Below, in pieces: positions 49,076-60,759 of a stretch of 64,000 nucleotides of DNA; the first letter of the stretch is position 1; every line of letters begins with the position of its first letter. Source of the DNA: Circinella umbellata (Eukaryota; Mucoromycota; Mucoromycetes; Mucorales; Lichtheimiaceae); contig JAIWNF010000013.1 of assembly GCA_025093555.1 (NCBI GenBank), positions 372,001-436,000 of the forward strand, read 5' to 3'. Under the pieces are notes generated by a model. That model worked only from the letters and a program-made list of their open reading frames with translations. It ran no database searches and had not been told where the DNA came from. The position numbers and the translations under genes were made by a program.

Positions 49076-50760
49076 TTACTTTTTTAATTTGAACACTTCC
49101 TTATGTACGTCATTTTCATGAACCTTCCTTATCAATTGTTGTATAAATGGGGTAAAGTCATGTTTGCGGCGGGTATTTTTTAACTATTATAAAGAATAAT
49201 CAGTGATTAGAAGGAAATATAATACAAATGTCAAATAGAAAGCATACCAATCTTGAATCGAATTCCTTTAATCCATCCCTTTCATCAAACGGCAATATAC
49301 TTCGTTGAGCATCCAATTCCTTTTTTGCTTCTATCAATGAACCAAGCTGTGCCCGTTTCATACGGTCTTTTAGTATTAAAGTTGGATTTCCATTAAATGT
49401 GATGTTGGGTATCGAAAAATCGTTCATCTGTCTCCAACTGGGTTCAAGTTCATTTAGCTGGGAATCAATATGATTTTCGAAGCGGTCAATATCGATTATA
49501 TCTGTTCGTCCTTGTTCTGTCCATGGACCTGGTCCAACAGATAACATACTAAAACTGTCCCCACCTGCTATCCTATAAATGATAGTAGCAAAAAAGCTCA
49601 TATGTAAAAGATTGCAATGTAATCTGTTTAAATAGTAAAGCAACTTACTGCATCTTTGCTCGTACAATAGGTCGTAAAACATCCACCCAGTTCTCTGCTG
49701 TACATCGTGCATGTTTGATTGGTACCATATTCATGCCGTCTAATTCCCATAAATAACCGCCAACATGGACATATGATATATAGTGATAGACGATCTCATT
49801 TTCTAGTACCTGTTTTTTTGGTTTGCGACCCTTTTTCTTTGGAGTTTTTCGTCGTTTTGGCTGAGTTGCAGCTTTGGCTTGTATTCTAGAAAAAAAAATG
49901 CCATGTGAACAGTTGCTTGCTATAATTGTTTAATTCTACATAATAGTACTGATAATAGTAAAATCATTTACCCTGCAAAGCTGTTATGGGCCTTTCGTAA
50001 AACTATGTCGTTCCCGATAGCCATCCCTCTATCCTAGTTTCAACAAATTTACATCTACGGTTAATTTTGTATCAACAACAGCAACAACAATAACAATAGC
50101 AATATTGTGCCATCAGTATACCTTTGGTTCGACATATCGTAAAATTTCTTTGAGTTCTCGTAAGTGATCACCAATATCGGTAAGGTGATCAACGTTGAAA
50201 AGAATTGCAAGCACTGCTAGTGTTGCGCAAATATTGGTCACAAGCTGATAAACATACATAAATTATATAAGTAAACAGTATGCAAGTAATAAATTATAAA
50301 GCAATGTAGTGTACCTGACAGCAGAAAAACACTTTATCACGTTCTTCGTCTTTTTCATTCCAATTAATAGGGACACTTGTTGATTCGTCGAATCGATGAG
50401 CGAAAATCAGTCCATATGTCCTCCTTTTTTTTAAAGAAAACAGAAAAGCAAACATTAATAAAACAGCTACTAAACATATAAGAAATGTGCTCTCGAGTAG
50501 CTACATACTTTGAAAGTAATTCATCAACGTCGTAAACTTCTTCAACAGATACCTCCTTGGCACCAAAAGTCGCACACAGCTCCGTAAAGATTTCTGCCGT
50601 GCTCAAGTTAGCAAAAAGTGTTCCTGATTTAGTTACGTTTAGACACGTAAAAAAAAGTATCATTTTACTTACCCGGATCTGATTCAATTAAGCACCAAGG
50701 TTGCTCTTCTCCAACATTAGAAGTTGGTCTCTTTCGTGTAATAGACGTGTTTGTGGGCAT
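49076..50760 (-). CDS. UCHL5: Ubiquitin C-terminal hydrolase of the UCH37/UCHL5 type
   Basis: A cysteine deubiquitinase; UCH37 works on the proteasome (via Rpn13) and in INO80-type complexes. Eight minus-strand exons (50760-50673, 50593-50509, 50423-50315, 50244-50122, 50033-49972, 49885-49649, 49572-49248, 49183-49076) give 378 residues. The start region WCLIESDPEIFTEL matches the human WCLMESDPGVFTEL. The catalytic set is complete: Gln94 (oxyanion), Cys100 in TNICATLAV, His190 in YHYISYV and Asp205 in WELDGMN. The active-site crossover loop between HNSFAG and the His is long and strongly basic (PKRRKTPKKKGRKPKK, about residues 165-180). The C-terminus contains the RRKHDFTPFIQQL block of the ULD domain, used by human UCH37 for RPN13 binding. 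Length is 378 against 329 in human. Confidence 0.88.
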
Positions 50761-50769
50761 GTGTTTTGT

Positions 50770-53395
50770 TGATCGTAATAAATTTGAAACAGAAAATCTC
50801 GTTGAAAAAAAAGTATAACGAAAATAGCGTGCTTTTAGATCTCAGGTCCACAAATTTCCTAGGATACTCTTGTCAAAAGCCTCTGCATATTAAAATGCTT
50901 GGTCACATAGTGATGCAATAACAGTAATTGATATCATAACATTATAACATATTTCCGTTTCAATGCTGTTTTACTTTATAAAGCACGATACTGCGCAGTT
51001 CAATTTTACAGTAGAAAAGTAACAACAAAAAGACTCTCACAGAATCCTGTTAGTTACCAAGACACTAGAAAACATTTGTTTCTAAACGTTGTTTAATCAA
51101 GCGATTCCTATTAGGTACGTGCATAGCAACATGAACATTACCTCGGGAACGGAAAAAAGAAAGCTCTCCTACTTCCCTTACCATATATATATACAGATTG
51201 TTGTGATATCATAAAAACATGATATTTATTACGTAATTTACCAAAACGGGCATTAATTCTATAATTCACCTTTATTACATCGTTCATCAACAAAAGGAGA
51301 CGTAACTTTGTTTATTTGTTTATTTGTTCATGCGTTAATTAATAGATATGTGCTTCTTTAAATCACTTTATAATCTACCTAATAAATAATGCAGACATTT
51401 TAGTCTGGTGGCCAAGATGCCAGTAATTCGATATCACCACTACGTACGAAGATATATAGTGTTTAATATTCAGTTAATAGTACAGTTTTTATCATGATGT
51501 AATGGCAGAACTGAACTTTAAAAACCAGGTTTCGAACTACTTTTTTATTTCTGAATTTATAACACACATTTCGATGCAGTACTTGCTCCTATATTGGCTT
51601 TTCCAATTTTTCACTACTATAATAAATAAAATTTTACCTTCATCTTTATCAATCTATCCTCTTGCCTTTATCAAGCCTGTTGTTTTTTGTGTTAAGTGCT
51701 CTTTTATTTTCTGCGAGCAGTTTTTTTTTGGCTATCTGTTGCCACAGTAACGCGTACATACAAGTTCTGTTATCATAGAAACAGACACACACACACACAC
51801 ACACACACATCTATTTTTTTTTATTTTATTTTTTCATGAAATGTATAATTCCGTCTTAAAATCCTTTTCATGCATATATTTTATACGAATTGCTATTTGA
51901 ATGAACTTTTCAGCATGGTAGTAAAAAACCATGTTGTATAACAAATCACCGATCCCGCTTTAGCTAATGTTTACTGAGCGAGAGTAACTTTTTTCTCTTG
52001 AGCCTGTGATGACTACGATGAAATAATAATTGACAATAAAGAAATTGGGTATTCTTCTGTGCAATCCATGGGCTACTATACTACTTTTAAAATTGTTTGC
52101 GTTTTCCACTAGTAATCTTTTCAGTTTTTCATCATTCATAGCAATCACATGCCACTACATTTCGACTGGTTGACTAAAGTTCAAAGCATTCTTTGGCAGA
52201 AAATATACTTTTTGACGGGAAGTACTTTTAACTTACATACCTACTATGTATTATTTTAAAACACATACAATGGGCTATATGATTGATCTCTATGCTTATA
52301 TGTCCGCACCAGATTATTTACTGTTAACATTATTCTGCAAGGGACTATTGTATAAAGGCAACTAGCTAAAGCTGCTATTATCACTAAAAGTATATCATAA
52401 CCACTATTTTTAATAACAATTATCTCTATATTCAATAATAAAGGAGGTATGTCGTGGAAGTAGTATAGTGGTATAAATGAAACAAGACAGAGAACAATAA
52501 CAAGAATATACATCTTTTATAATAGGTACGATATTATAATATAAATGAAAATAATAGTACTTGCTTCTTATTATAAAACACGAGGGTCTATGATGTTGTG
52601 ACGATCTTATATTGTTCACGCATGTAAATCGCTATGTAATGTAAGCTAAGAATTATATCATCAAATTTCTATAATTACTTACACCTTTGAGCTCAACCAA
52701 TATAATATCACAGTAACAAATTATAAATAAATCCATCTTGTATTTCCCTTTTGCTTTATATACTGTACCAAGTTGAGAGTACAATAGCGCCTTTTATACT
52801 CACTGTCATAATAGCTAATCGAAGGATGTATAATTCTAGCTTTTGTACTCGGAAATCACATAATTGTTTTCAGTAGCTTATAATATTTTATTCATGGTCT
52901 ATTTGAAGCGTAATTTATTCATTCAATTGGTGGATAGTGTTTTATAACAAAAACTCATTTGCTTTTCCAAAGCCGTATCAAAATGATCTAAAGTTTCATA
53001 ATATATATTTATATGTACGTGGATAATTTTCAAGTCAATCTTATGCGCAATATCATCAATTTAACCAATTTTGGATTAAACGATTGTCTTGGCACACATT
53101 TTGATTTTTTATTGAAAAAATACGGGGTTGTAAAGGCAAAGGAGAGAAAGAGAGTGAATGAGAAGGAAATCAAATAATTGATAGATTAGAAGCAAAAAAA
53201 GGAAAAAGCTTAATAGAATTGGTTCAAATTTTAACATTGACAGTTTTGAGCCCTTTTTTCCTTAGTTACAGACTTTTTTTTTAATCTTTTTAGTACGTAG
53301 ATAAAAAGTCAAAAGAAATATTTATATATGAACAGTGCGTGTGTGTTGTGAGTGAAAGAGTAAAAATCTTTTATTCAAATGTCTCATACCCCTAC
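50770..53395. other. Intergenic region, no supported gene
   Basis: AT-rich DNA between UCH37 and the small minus-strand ORF at 53402. It contains an AC microsatellite (51785-51809) and only composition-driven short frames. Confidence 0.5.
51785..51809 (+). repeat. AC dinucleotide microsatellite
   Basis: About twelve AC units. Confidence 0.9.
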
Positions 53396-53401
53396 TAAAA
53401 A

Positions 53402-53608
53402 TTATTTAATAAGTATATTTTCAACATCAACATCAGCAGTTAGTACTAGCGGAGCATCATCCTCAATATCATCATCGCCTGCAGAAATATGTCGAGCTTC
53501 ATGATTTGAAACATACGCCTCTATTTATAATTTATCACCAGGTATTAATTCTTTGTCTTTCAAGAATTCCTGTAATGATTTTTCTTCTCTATCTTTCTCG
53601 GACGCCAT
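53402..53608 (-). pseudogene. Small ORF with one internal stop, function unknown
   Basis: From the ATG at 53608 the minus strand reads MASEKDREEKSLQEFLKDKE, then LIPGDKL, an in-frame TAA, and continues IEAYVSNHEARHISAGDDDI with an acidic end closing at a normal stop at 53402. The 68 codons have strongly protein-like, charged composition on both sides of the stop, which suggests a recently disabled gene or a read-through or spliced small protein. I see no donor/acceptor pair that removes the TAA in a normal-length intron. No family recognised. Confidence 0.35.
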
Positions 53609-54637
53609 TATTACATTTCTTTCTACTTCTACTACTTCTACTACAACGATGCATCTTCAACAATACACACTGCCACCAGTAACACCGTCAGCTCATCGCT
53701 GTCTGTAAGTACTATAATATTATACAGAAGTTTTGCAAAGCTGAAAATAATCGAGCATAAACATTAAATTACAGCGCACGCAGGGTGAAAAGTAACTCGC
53801 GAATCATTATATCAAGAAACAGTAAGTGGTAGCAATCGTTTTTTTTTCTTTTTTTTTGAGTTGCAGCTGAAATGAACTCTAATATTGAACTTATCAGTTC
53901 CATAAAAACAAGTTAATTGGATTGTTGATAAACTCATTATGTAATAAAGAAGATTTCATTAGAGTAGCATTTATAATATAGTTTATGACATAATGGATTT
54001 ATACTCGCTGGGAAAGAAAAGGGAGGACCAATAGTATCATTTCGATATCTCTGTTCCTTCCTGAAAATAAAATTTAAAAAAAATAAGGTATCATTGAGTC
54101 AATTTATAAATACCATTATAAAATTAATGGTCAACGAAATACTGCATAAAAAAATTCTTGTTACATTAATATGACATTTGTTTTCTTTTCAGCTAGTACT
54201 GTTTGAGAATGCCCCATGAAAAGGCACGAACCCCATTTCTGTCTTTGTTTTGATTATGCGTGTGAAGGATATAAAACGAAATTCTAGCGACCGTGTAACC
54301 GAGTTTGGATTATCTAATGATTTGTGTTACGTAACCCCACAAGAAACAGCTGCGGGAAAGGCTTACGGCAGAACCCCATCTTCTTTATTTTTATTTCGTC
54401 CTTAGCTACTGAGCTATTTTTTGCGGCACTTGAATGTAGGTTTCAGAAAATGAAGATTGATTATGTAAAAAAGAAAGCATTTAAATTTATTATATAACAT
54501 TGATCAAGATCAACTACAAAATCCTATTGTTAAAGTAACAAACATATAATGTTTAATATAAATATAGCTCTGTTTTGTCAATTCATTCCGATTTTTTCTT
54601 CGAGCTTTTTTATTAAAAAAGAACCCCCCCACCGAGA

Positions 54638-57399
54638 ATGACAGTAAACTCAAAAAATAGACTTCTACATTGTCTATTATTAATAGTAGCAACAGTTACC
54701 TCAACTGTTACTGCTTTGAAGACAGGTATACATAAGCATGAAACCTTGGATACTTGGTTCCTTGTAACAGAACAGTCATCTTATGTTATCGGTGCAACTA
54801 CCGAAGGTTATATTGCCAACCTTCATTGGGGAAATCGATTGGAGCGATTAGACGATTTGAACGCAACTATGGATGACACATTTTTTATTCAAAACCCACC
54901 TCCCACCTATGTAACCGAAGAGCTTCCCGTTTTTGGCGGTTTGCGCTACAGAGATAATGTACTCAAGGTAGAACTCCCTGATGGTGTAAGAGAACTTAAC
55001 CTATTGTATTCTGGTAATGCAAATATCACGGATGGATATATGCTGGATCTGGATCTGCGTGATGGTAATAGAACAGATGTGCTTGTCACTCTTCACTATG
55101 AAATTGATATTGACAACGACATTATTCGACGATCTTATACTATTCGCAATGGTTTGGATAAGCGTATCAATGTTTCCAAGGCATTTTCAGCAGCATGGCA
55201 TTTACCAACTGCTCTTGGCTCTGATGAAAAACGTGAAATTATGACTCTAGCTGGTGAATGGTACTTATAATCAACTATTATCATTTATCAATTTGAACAA
55301 TAAATAAAATACACAGAAAAAAAATAATTGATTTATTATCATTATTGTCTGCCATTACTATTATTATATATAGGGCATCCGAAGCTATGGTAGAATCTAC
55401 AGAACTTCGTCCAGGTGTCACACATGTTATCCAAAGCCAACGTGGTTTTCCATCTCACGTTTCATATCCTTATTTCGCAATCCGTCAAGTACCATCAGAT
55501 GTAAACCCATCAACCGAGGTATATTTTGGTGCACTAGCGTGGTCTGGTAGTTGGGAAATTACAGCCCACACTTCGCTTTTTGGAACAACTCGTGTCGTGG
55601 GTGGTATCCATCATCAAGATTTTGGATGGACATTAGAGCCTAATGAGTCGTTTACAGCACCTGTATTTGCCGCAGGATTCACCAATAAAGGCATGCCTGG
55701 TGCTCGTAAATTATTGCCACGACATGTTCGTAAATATCAGAAGAAGAATCTGGAGACACAAAAGGATGATAGCGTTTATCATCCCGTGCTTTACAATTCT
55801 TGGGAAGCAATGACGTATGTGTTTCATGAAATAAAGGAAGAGATGAGAGGATTAAAAGGATCATAAAAATTGGTTGCTGAGTTTTTCTTCAATGTTTAAT
55901 ACGTAGCTTTGACTTTACTATTGACAAACAGCTCAAATTAGCAGAAATTGCAGCTCCACTTGGTATTGAGCTCTTTGTTGTTGATGATGGTAAGTTACTC
56001 ACTGTCTCTGAAATTTTTCAAGGAAAAAAAAGCATTTGCTTATGCTATAATTGATACTTTTTCGATATATTAGGATGGTTTGGTGCACGTGATAACGATT
56101 CGGCTGGTCTTGGTGATTGGTACCCTAGCAAAAAGAAGTTTCCAGATGGTGTCAAACCTTTGTCAGATCGAGTCCATGAGTTGGGAATGAAGTTTGGTAT
56201 TTGGTACGAACCTGAGGGTGTAAATCCAAATTCAGATTTATATCGCGAACATCCTGACTGGGTCTTTTATTATGATGGAATTCCAAGGCAAGTCTGATGA
56301 AAATATTTATAATGGCTATGTATGTGGGACAAGAAGCTGATGTATATATATGTGTGTGTGTGTGTGTCTTACAAAAATAGGTATGAAGCTCGAAATCAAT
56401 TGGTATTGAATCTTGGTATGCCTGAAGTTCAAGACTATTTATATGAGACCATGTCCACTTTTATTGCTGAGAATAACGTTGACTATATCAAGTGGGACAT
56501 GAATCGACCATGGGGTAAGAAAATACCCAATTTTCCAAATTGTGCACTAAGAGATAATATTAGCTATGGTAAAATAGTAGAATAATTCTTATGTGTATCA
56601 AACGGTTATGAATGTTTTACAATTTTTAGCTGAAATGTCAATGCATAACTATGATCGTAATCCACGCGAGGCAGCAGTTCTTTCAGTGGAGGGTTTTTAC
56701 AGTATTATCGACAGACTCAAGGCCAAATTCCCTAAACTCTGGGTGGAATCATGTGCAAGTGGTGGTGGTCGTATGGATATTGGTGTATTGGAGAAAACTG
56801 ATCAAGTGTGGACTAGCGATAACACTCGCCCCGATGCTCGTATTTTGATTCAATATGGTGCATCTCTCTTTTTACCACCTCGTGTTCAATATTCTTGGGT
56901 TACCGATTCCCCTTATGATCCAAATATAAACATTCCTCTTTCTTTCCGATTCCATGTGGCATTCCAAGGTGGTCTTGGCGTTGGTTCTAATATTGAAAAA
57001 TATACTGACAATCAATTGAAAGAAACAACAGGATGGATTTCGTTGTACAAAAAAATTCGTCCAGTAATCCAAAACGGCGATATTGATTGGTTGGTGCAGC
57101 CCAGTCGATTGTCAGAACTAGTCGCTGTAAGTCAGACAACATCGCGTGATCAATCAGAAGCTGTCGTCCTAGGTTTCCGTCACAATAGTCCTTTCTCAAC
57201 GCCTCTCAATTGGATTCGATTACGTAATTTGGACAAGTCTGCAATATATACCGTCAAAGTTTGGGGAGGAGATCCACATAAAGCTGAAGATGAATATGAA
57301 TTATCGGGTGCTTTGCTTATGCATCGGGGTATTCTGTTGGATACCCTTAATAGCGCCATGTTCAAGAGTGTCGTGGTGTGGCTTCGACGTAAAGATTAA
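54638..57399 (+). CDS. Secreted GH36 alpha-galactosidase
   Basis: The enzyme releases alpha-1,6-linked galactose from raffinose-type sugars and galactomannans. Exons 54638-55260, 55374-55814, 55907-55989, 56074-56287, 56381-56514 and 56630-57399 give 754 residues, typical for fungal AglC-type enzymes. Residues 1-26 form a signal peptide (basic start, hydrophobic LLHCLLLIVATVTSTVTA). The N-terminal beta-sandwich follows, then the barrel with LFVVDDGWFGARDND, KFGIWYEPEGVNP, DYIKWDMNRPW and WVESCASGGGRMD. Asp493 in KWD is the expected nucleophile and Asp562 in WTSDNTRP the acid/base. A beta domain closes the protein (final VWLRRKD). Several N-x-S/T sites fit secretion. The fourth intron uses a GC donor. 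Catabolite control is likely for such genes but no site is visible to me. Confidence 0.93.
56288..56380 (+). other. GC-AG intron in the alpha-galactosidase gene
   Basis: The exon ends CCAAG and the next bases are GCAAGTCTG; the intron ends AAAATAG. Splicing gives AGG (Arg) and the family sequence PRYEARNQLVLNLG. The intron contains a TG microsatellite at about 56350-56367. Confidence 0.85.
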
Positions 57400-57612
57400 A
57401 CTCTTTTGTGAAAAGTTTCTAATTTGAAAAACTAACATAATTATATTCAGATATACGAGCTTTATATAATACTACTTTTTATTGCGAATGATGTTTTAAT
57501 AGCAAAAAGAAATAAAAACAATGATCACCTGGCGTGAATAATAAATAAATATGTATGCCTTGTTAAGTTAATGTTGCTGAAATATCTTTCAAGAGTCATT
57601 TGCATAAAGCGG

Positions 57613-58102
57613 ACTACCCTCTCTCTGTACCGTTATTTCTTATCTTTTTTTTTATATGTATAACTATCTCTTATAGTTATACTTCTTTTATCCATATCTT
57701 TATCATTATTATCATTTATTTATTTTTGCTTAAATAAATTCCAGACATTTTATAAGCAGTAATAACTAAGTTTACCTTTATCCAATAAGAATTAATTATA
57801 CTCGAAATATTGATTCGATTTTACCTGGAACAAGATTCGAATTATGGAGTTAGATACAAATCAAATAGTTAGTATAAAAAGGATAGTTTCCTCTTTTTAG
57901 ACAAAATAACAATTAGTTCATTTTTAATTGAAATAAACTCTTTTCCCGACTATATAATCGGTTTAATTTGCTGGTTATAAAAGCCGCCCTTTTATTTATT
58001 TTTCTTTTTGTTGAATAAGTTATCGATATAACCTTGAGTTTTTTACTACTCTCTTATATTATCTTTTTATTTTATTAATTACGATCTAAACGGGACGTAA
58101 CA
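57613..58102 (-). mobile_element. Second, inverted and degraded copy of the LTR
   Basis: On the minus strand it starts TGTTACGTCCCGTTT at 58102 and follows the 47988 copy with many shared blocks (AAAAGGGCGG, TTTTTATAACCAGCAAATT, AGTCGGGAAAAGAGT, TTCTTATTGGATAAAGGT). Its distal end is degraded (GGGTAGT in place of GGGTAACA), so the 57613 border is approximate. No clear target duplication. Confidence 0.7.
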
Positions 58103-58109
58103 ATAAATT

Positions 58110-60500
58110 ATTATTGATACGTACTAAATCTCATCACATTGATAAACCGCATATGATATTATCATTCTGAAATAGACCAAAACTGGCTGATAGATACATT
58201 GGAAAAAAATCAGAAAACACTACATAATGTAATAATTGAACATATGTATGTAGAATAAAAAATTGTGGTATTGTTTTAGAACATTAGCATCTACTTTCCT
58301 TAGAAGAGCAATTTATCATTCAGCTAACTGAGCTTGGTGATCATTCAAAAACTAGACGTACGTAAGTTAACATTTAACAAGGAACGAAAAACCAATTTTT
58401 GAAACTCGATGACGAAAGATTTATCGTTATCATAAGACAGGACTTGTTCAGTAATTTCCTTCTTGAAAAAAAAGTAAATGATAATTTGGTTCAGGAAGAG
58501 CTTGACCCATTGACTGTTGATGATTTGATTGAAACGAATTTCGAAAAAGAGATTGTTTAAAAAGTGAGTGAATTTGTCTATCAGCATAATTAATGTGTTA
58601 AGTTTGATGGATTATGACGGTAAAATCCTAACGTTTCTTATGCCTCTTATTCCTGTGACGTTACTATTATAGTATTGCCTTTACTGTCATTGCTGTAACG
58701 GATAATAACTGGAATACGTAATATTTTTTGTATACTTCTTTGTATATGGATCAGTTTTCTTGTGTGATACTTTTTTTAAGACATTTGTTGCTCTATTTAC
58801 AGTATCATAATACTACTCTAGGTGTAATAAATAAAATTAGTTGAAGAACGCTTGAAAAACGGTCATCCGTACGATAAACACTGTGAGTTTGGATAGTATA
58901 TTATTAATTTAGTGCGGTTATGGAAAAATAAGTAAATTGTTTAATCAGAAATCAAGGAGATTAACGAGCCAAATCGACGCATCAGCTAGCTGCTACTATT
59001 ACTACGCGTACAGTCATCATCTGTCATCATTTTTTTAAGAAGTCTTTTTTTTGAAATTGAGTGTTGCCACATGATATGATTAACATACTAAGCCTACTGA
59101 AACTCTTTTCATAATCCGCACCGCTTCAATCACTACCAAATCAGGTCGGTGGCAATTTGATTGCCATTAATGAAATACTTAAAAATCAGATCATTGCCAT
59201 GCACAAAGGTTTATATTTAGGATGGCACAGTGCATAAATGAATTTACGTATCATTCATTTTTTCTCTCTAGGTTTATTTTAGCGCTGCTCCGAATAAATA
59301 CTGCTACAGTATAAGAACAAATAACTTACTGGTGATATCATATATAATCACAATTAATAGAGTTATGCAATCTTTGATACTTTTAATATTATCAATTGTA
59401 ATTGACGATGTAATAAATTGAAGAAGAGGTACACTAGTCCACTGTATTAAACGGACAGAGCTTGTCAAATCTTCTCAAACTCTAGCAAAGTCAGCTATAT
59501 TGATTTTACTACTAACTTATTATCCTGGGTTTTCCACCCTCCTTTAAAATAATACTGTACGATTTTCTTGATTTGAAGCATTCATTCAAACACGCAATAA
59601 GTCAATTCTTAGTTGAAAAGTAGAGCATATTATCTTCTACGATGGATTAAATTGAAGTGTGTATGCTGTTTTACAAACACACAAGCGTATCACATGACGA
59701 AATACCGCCATACCATTGATACAATCGATGGTCAACCAAATAAAATCATAAATTTTACTTAATTTTCGGCTTTATGTGCATAGTATAGAAATATTTAGAC
59801 AAACAGGAGGGAAATGTAATCAGAAGAAAAACAAATTAATACCAAAGTCGTCATATTATATATAAATTCTAGATACAGGGGGAATGTCAACTTAACATTA
59901 TATATATATATATTATGTGTACCAAGAAAAAACTACTGTTTAGTTTCGCATCTTACGTGCCACGTACAGAGTATATTGATTTTTGTAGAACGTATCTGAA
60001 TGAACCCTGCGCAGCAACCCTGACTGACTGTACAGTAGTATTGGTATGGTTATTTATTCTCAACGATTAACTTTATACGTACTCGTCTTCTGGAAATTGA
60101 CATATTATAAGCTCATTAGTCAATAATTAAAATATATATTTTGATTGAAAAGAATATTTATTTGAATAGATTATCGTATGCATGCAAGAAATATTTATGA
60201 GCTCATAAGTGAATATCATAAAATATGGAGAAAATGTAACATGTTGTATGTAAGAAAAAAGATAGGTATGTGAAATTATAGAATTGTAAAGAGAAAGAAA
60301 AATATTGTAGATTGTCATTGTGAAATTAAAAGCAAAAAAGAAAAGGAAGAGCATAGAAACAAAGTGTTCAGTCAAGAAAAAATATACAAGGAAAAGTACA
60401 AGGAAAAGCATGTAGAAAAAAGGATGTATGTGGGGCGTCTATAAGAAAATGACGCATGGTGGTATAAACATTGTTCATCTACAACAATATGGAATTATCT
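58110..60500. other. Intergenic region, possible minor gene relic
   Basis: Mostly AT-rich DNA. On the plus strand 58391-58560 reads FLKLDDERFIVIIRQDLF and, further on, EELDPLTVDDLIETNFEKEI in one frame with no start, a possible exon remnant that I cannot assign. The rest shows nothing. Confidence 0.35.
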
Positions 60501-60505
60501 TGCAA

Positions 60506-60706
60506 TTAACAACCCGTTCGACAAATCTTTCGTCTAAGACCAGGTTGCCACATGTACAATCGAACAGTATTAATGTAGGCACTAAGACCTGGAACATGTA
60601 CATTGCCTTCACCTCCGTAACGAAACATCTCTTCGATTTTATAGTTTGCTGCATCGTTAAACGGAACCCAGCTATTTCCGGCTGCATAAACCCAACGTGG
60701 TGCCAT
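60506..60706 (-). CDS. Small stand-alone WWE-like domain protein or fragment
   Basis: The ATG at 60706 opens a 66-codon frame: MAPRWVYAAGNSWVPFNDAA, then NYKIEEMFRYGGEGNVHVPG, then a segment ending YMWQPGLRRKICRTGC. The pattern W-Y, W-x-P-F/Y, aliphatic-E-x-x-aromatic-x-x-G, then a beta strand and a basic RR(K/R) end, matches the WWE domain, which in other eukaryotes binds ADP-ribose or ubiquitin-ligase partners. The whole ORF is just the domain. It may be a genuine small protein, one exon of a gene whose other exons I cannot see, or a relic. The flanks show no coding sequence. Confidence 0.5.
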   Translation of the reverse strand: MAPRWVYAAGNSWVPFNDAANYKIEEMFRYGGEGNVHVPGLSAYINTVRLYMWQPGLRRKICRTGC

Positions 60707-60759
60707 TTTCTTGATTATTATGTAATATTGCTGATCTAACAAGAAGTAATGTGACAAAA

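Noticed and set aside
47988..58102. One 10-kb LTR retrotransposon bounded by the two LTR copies
   Set aside because: The copies are inverted, not direct, and the interval contains ordinary host genes.
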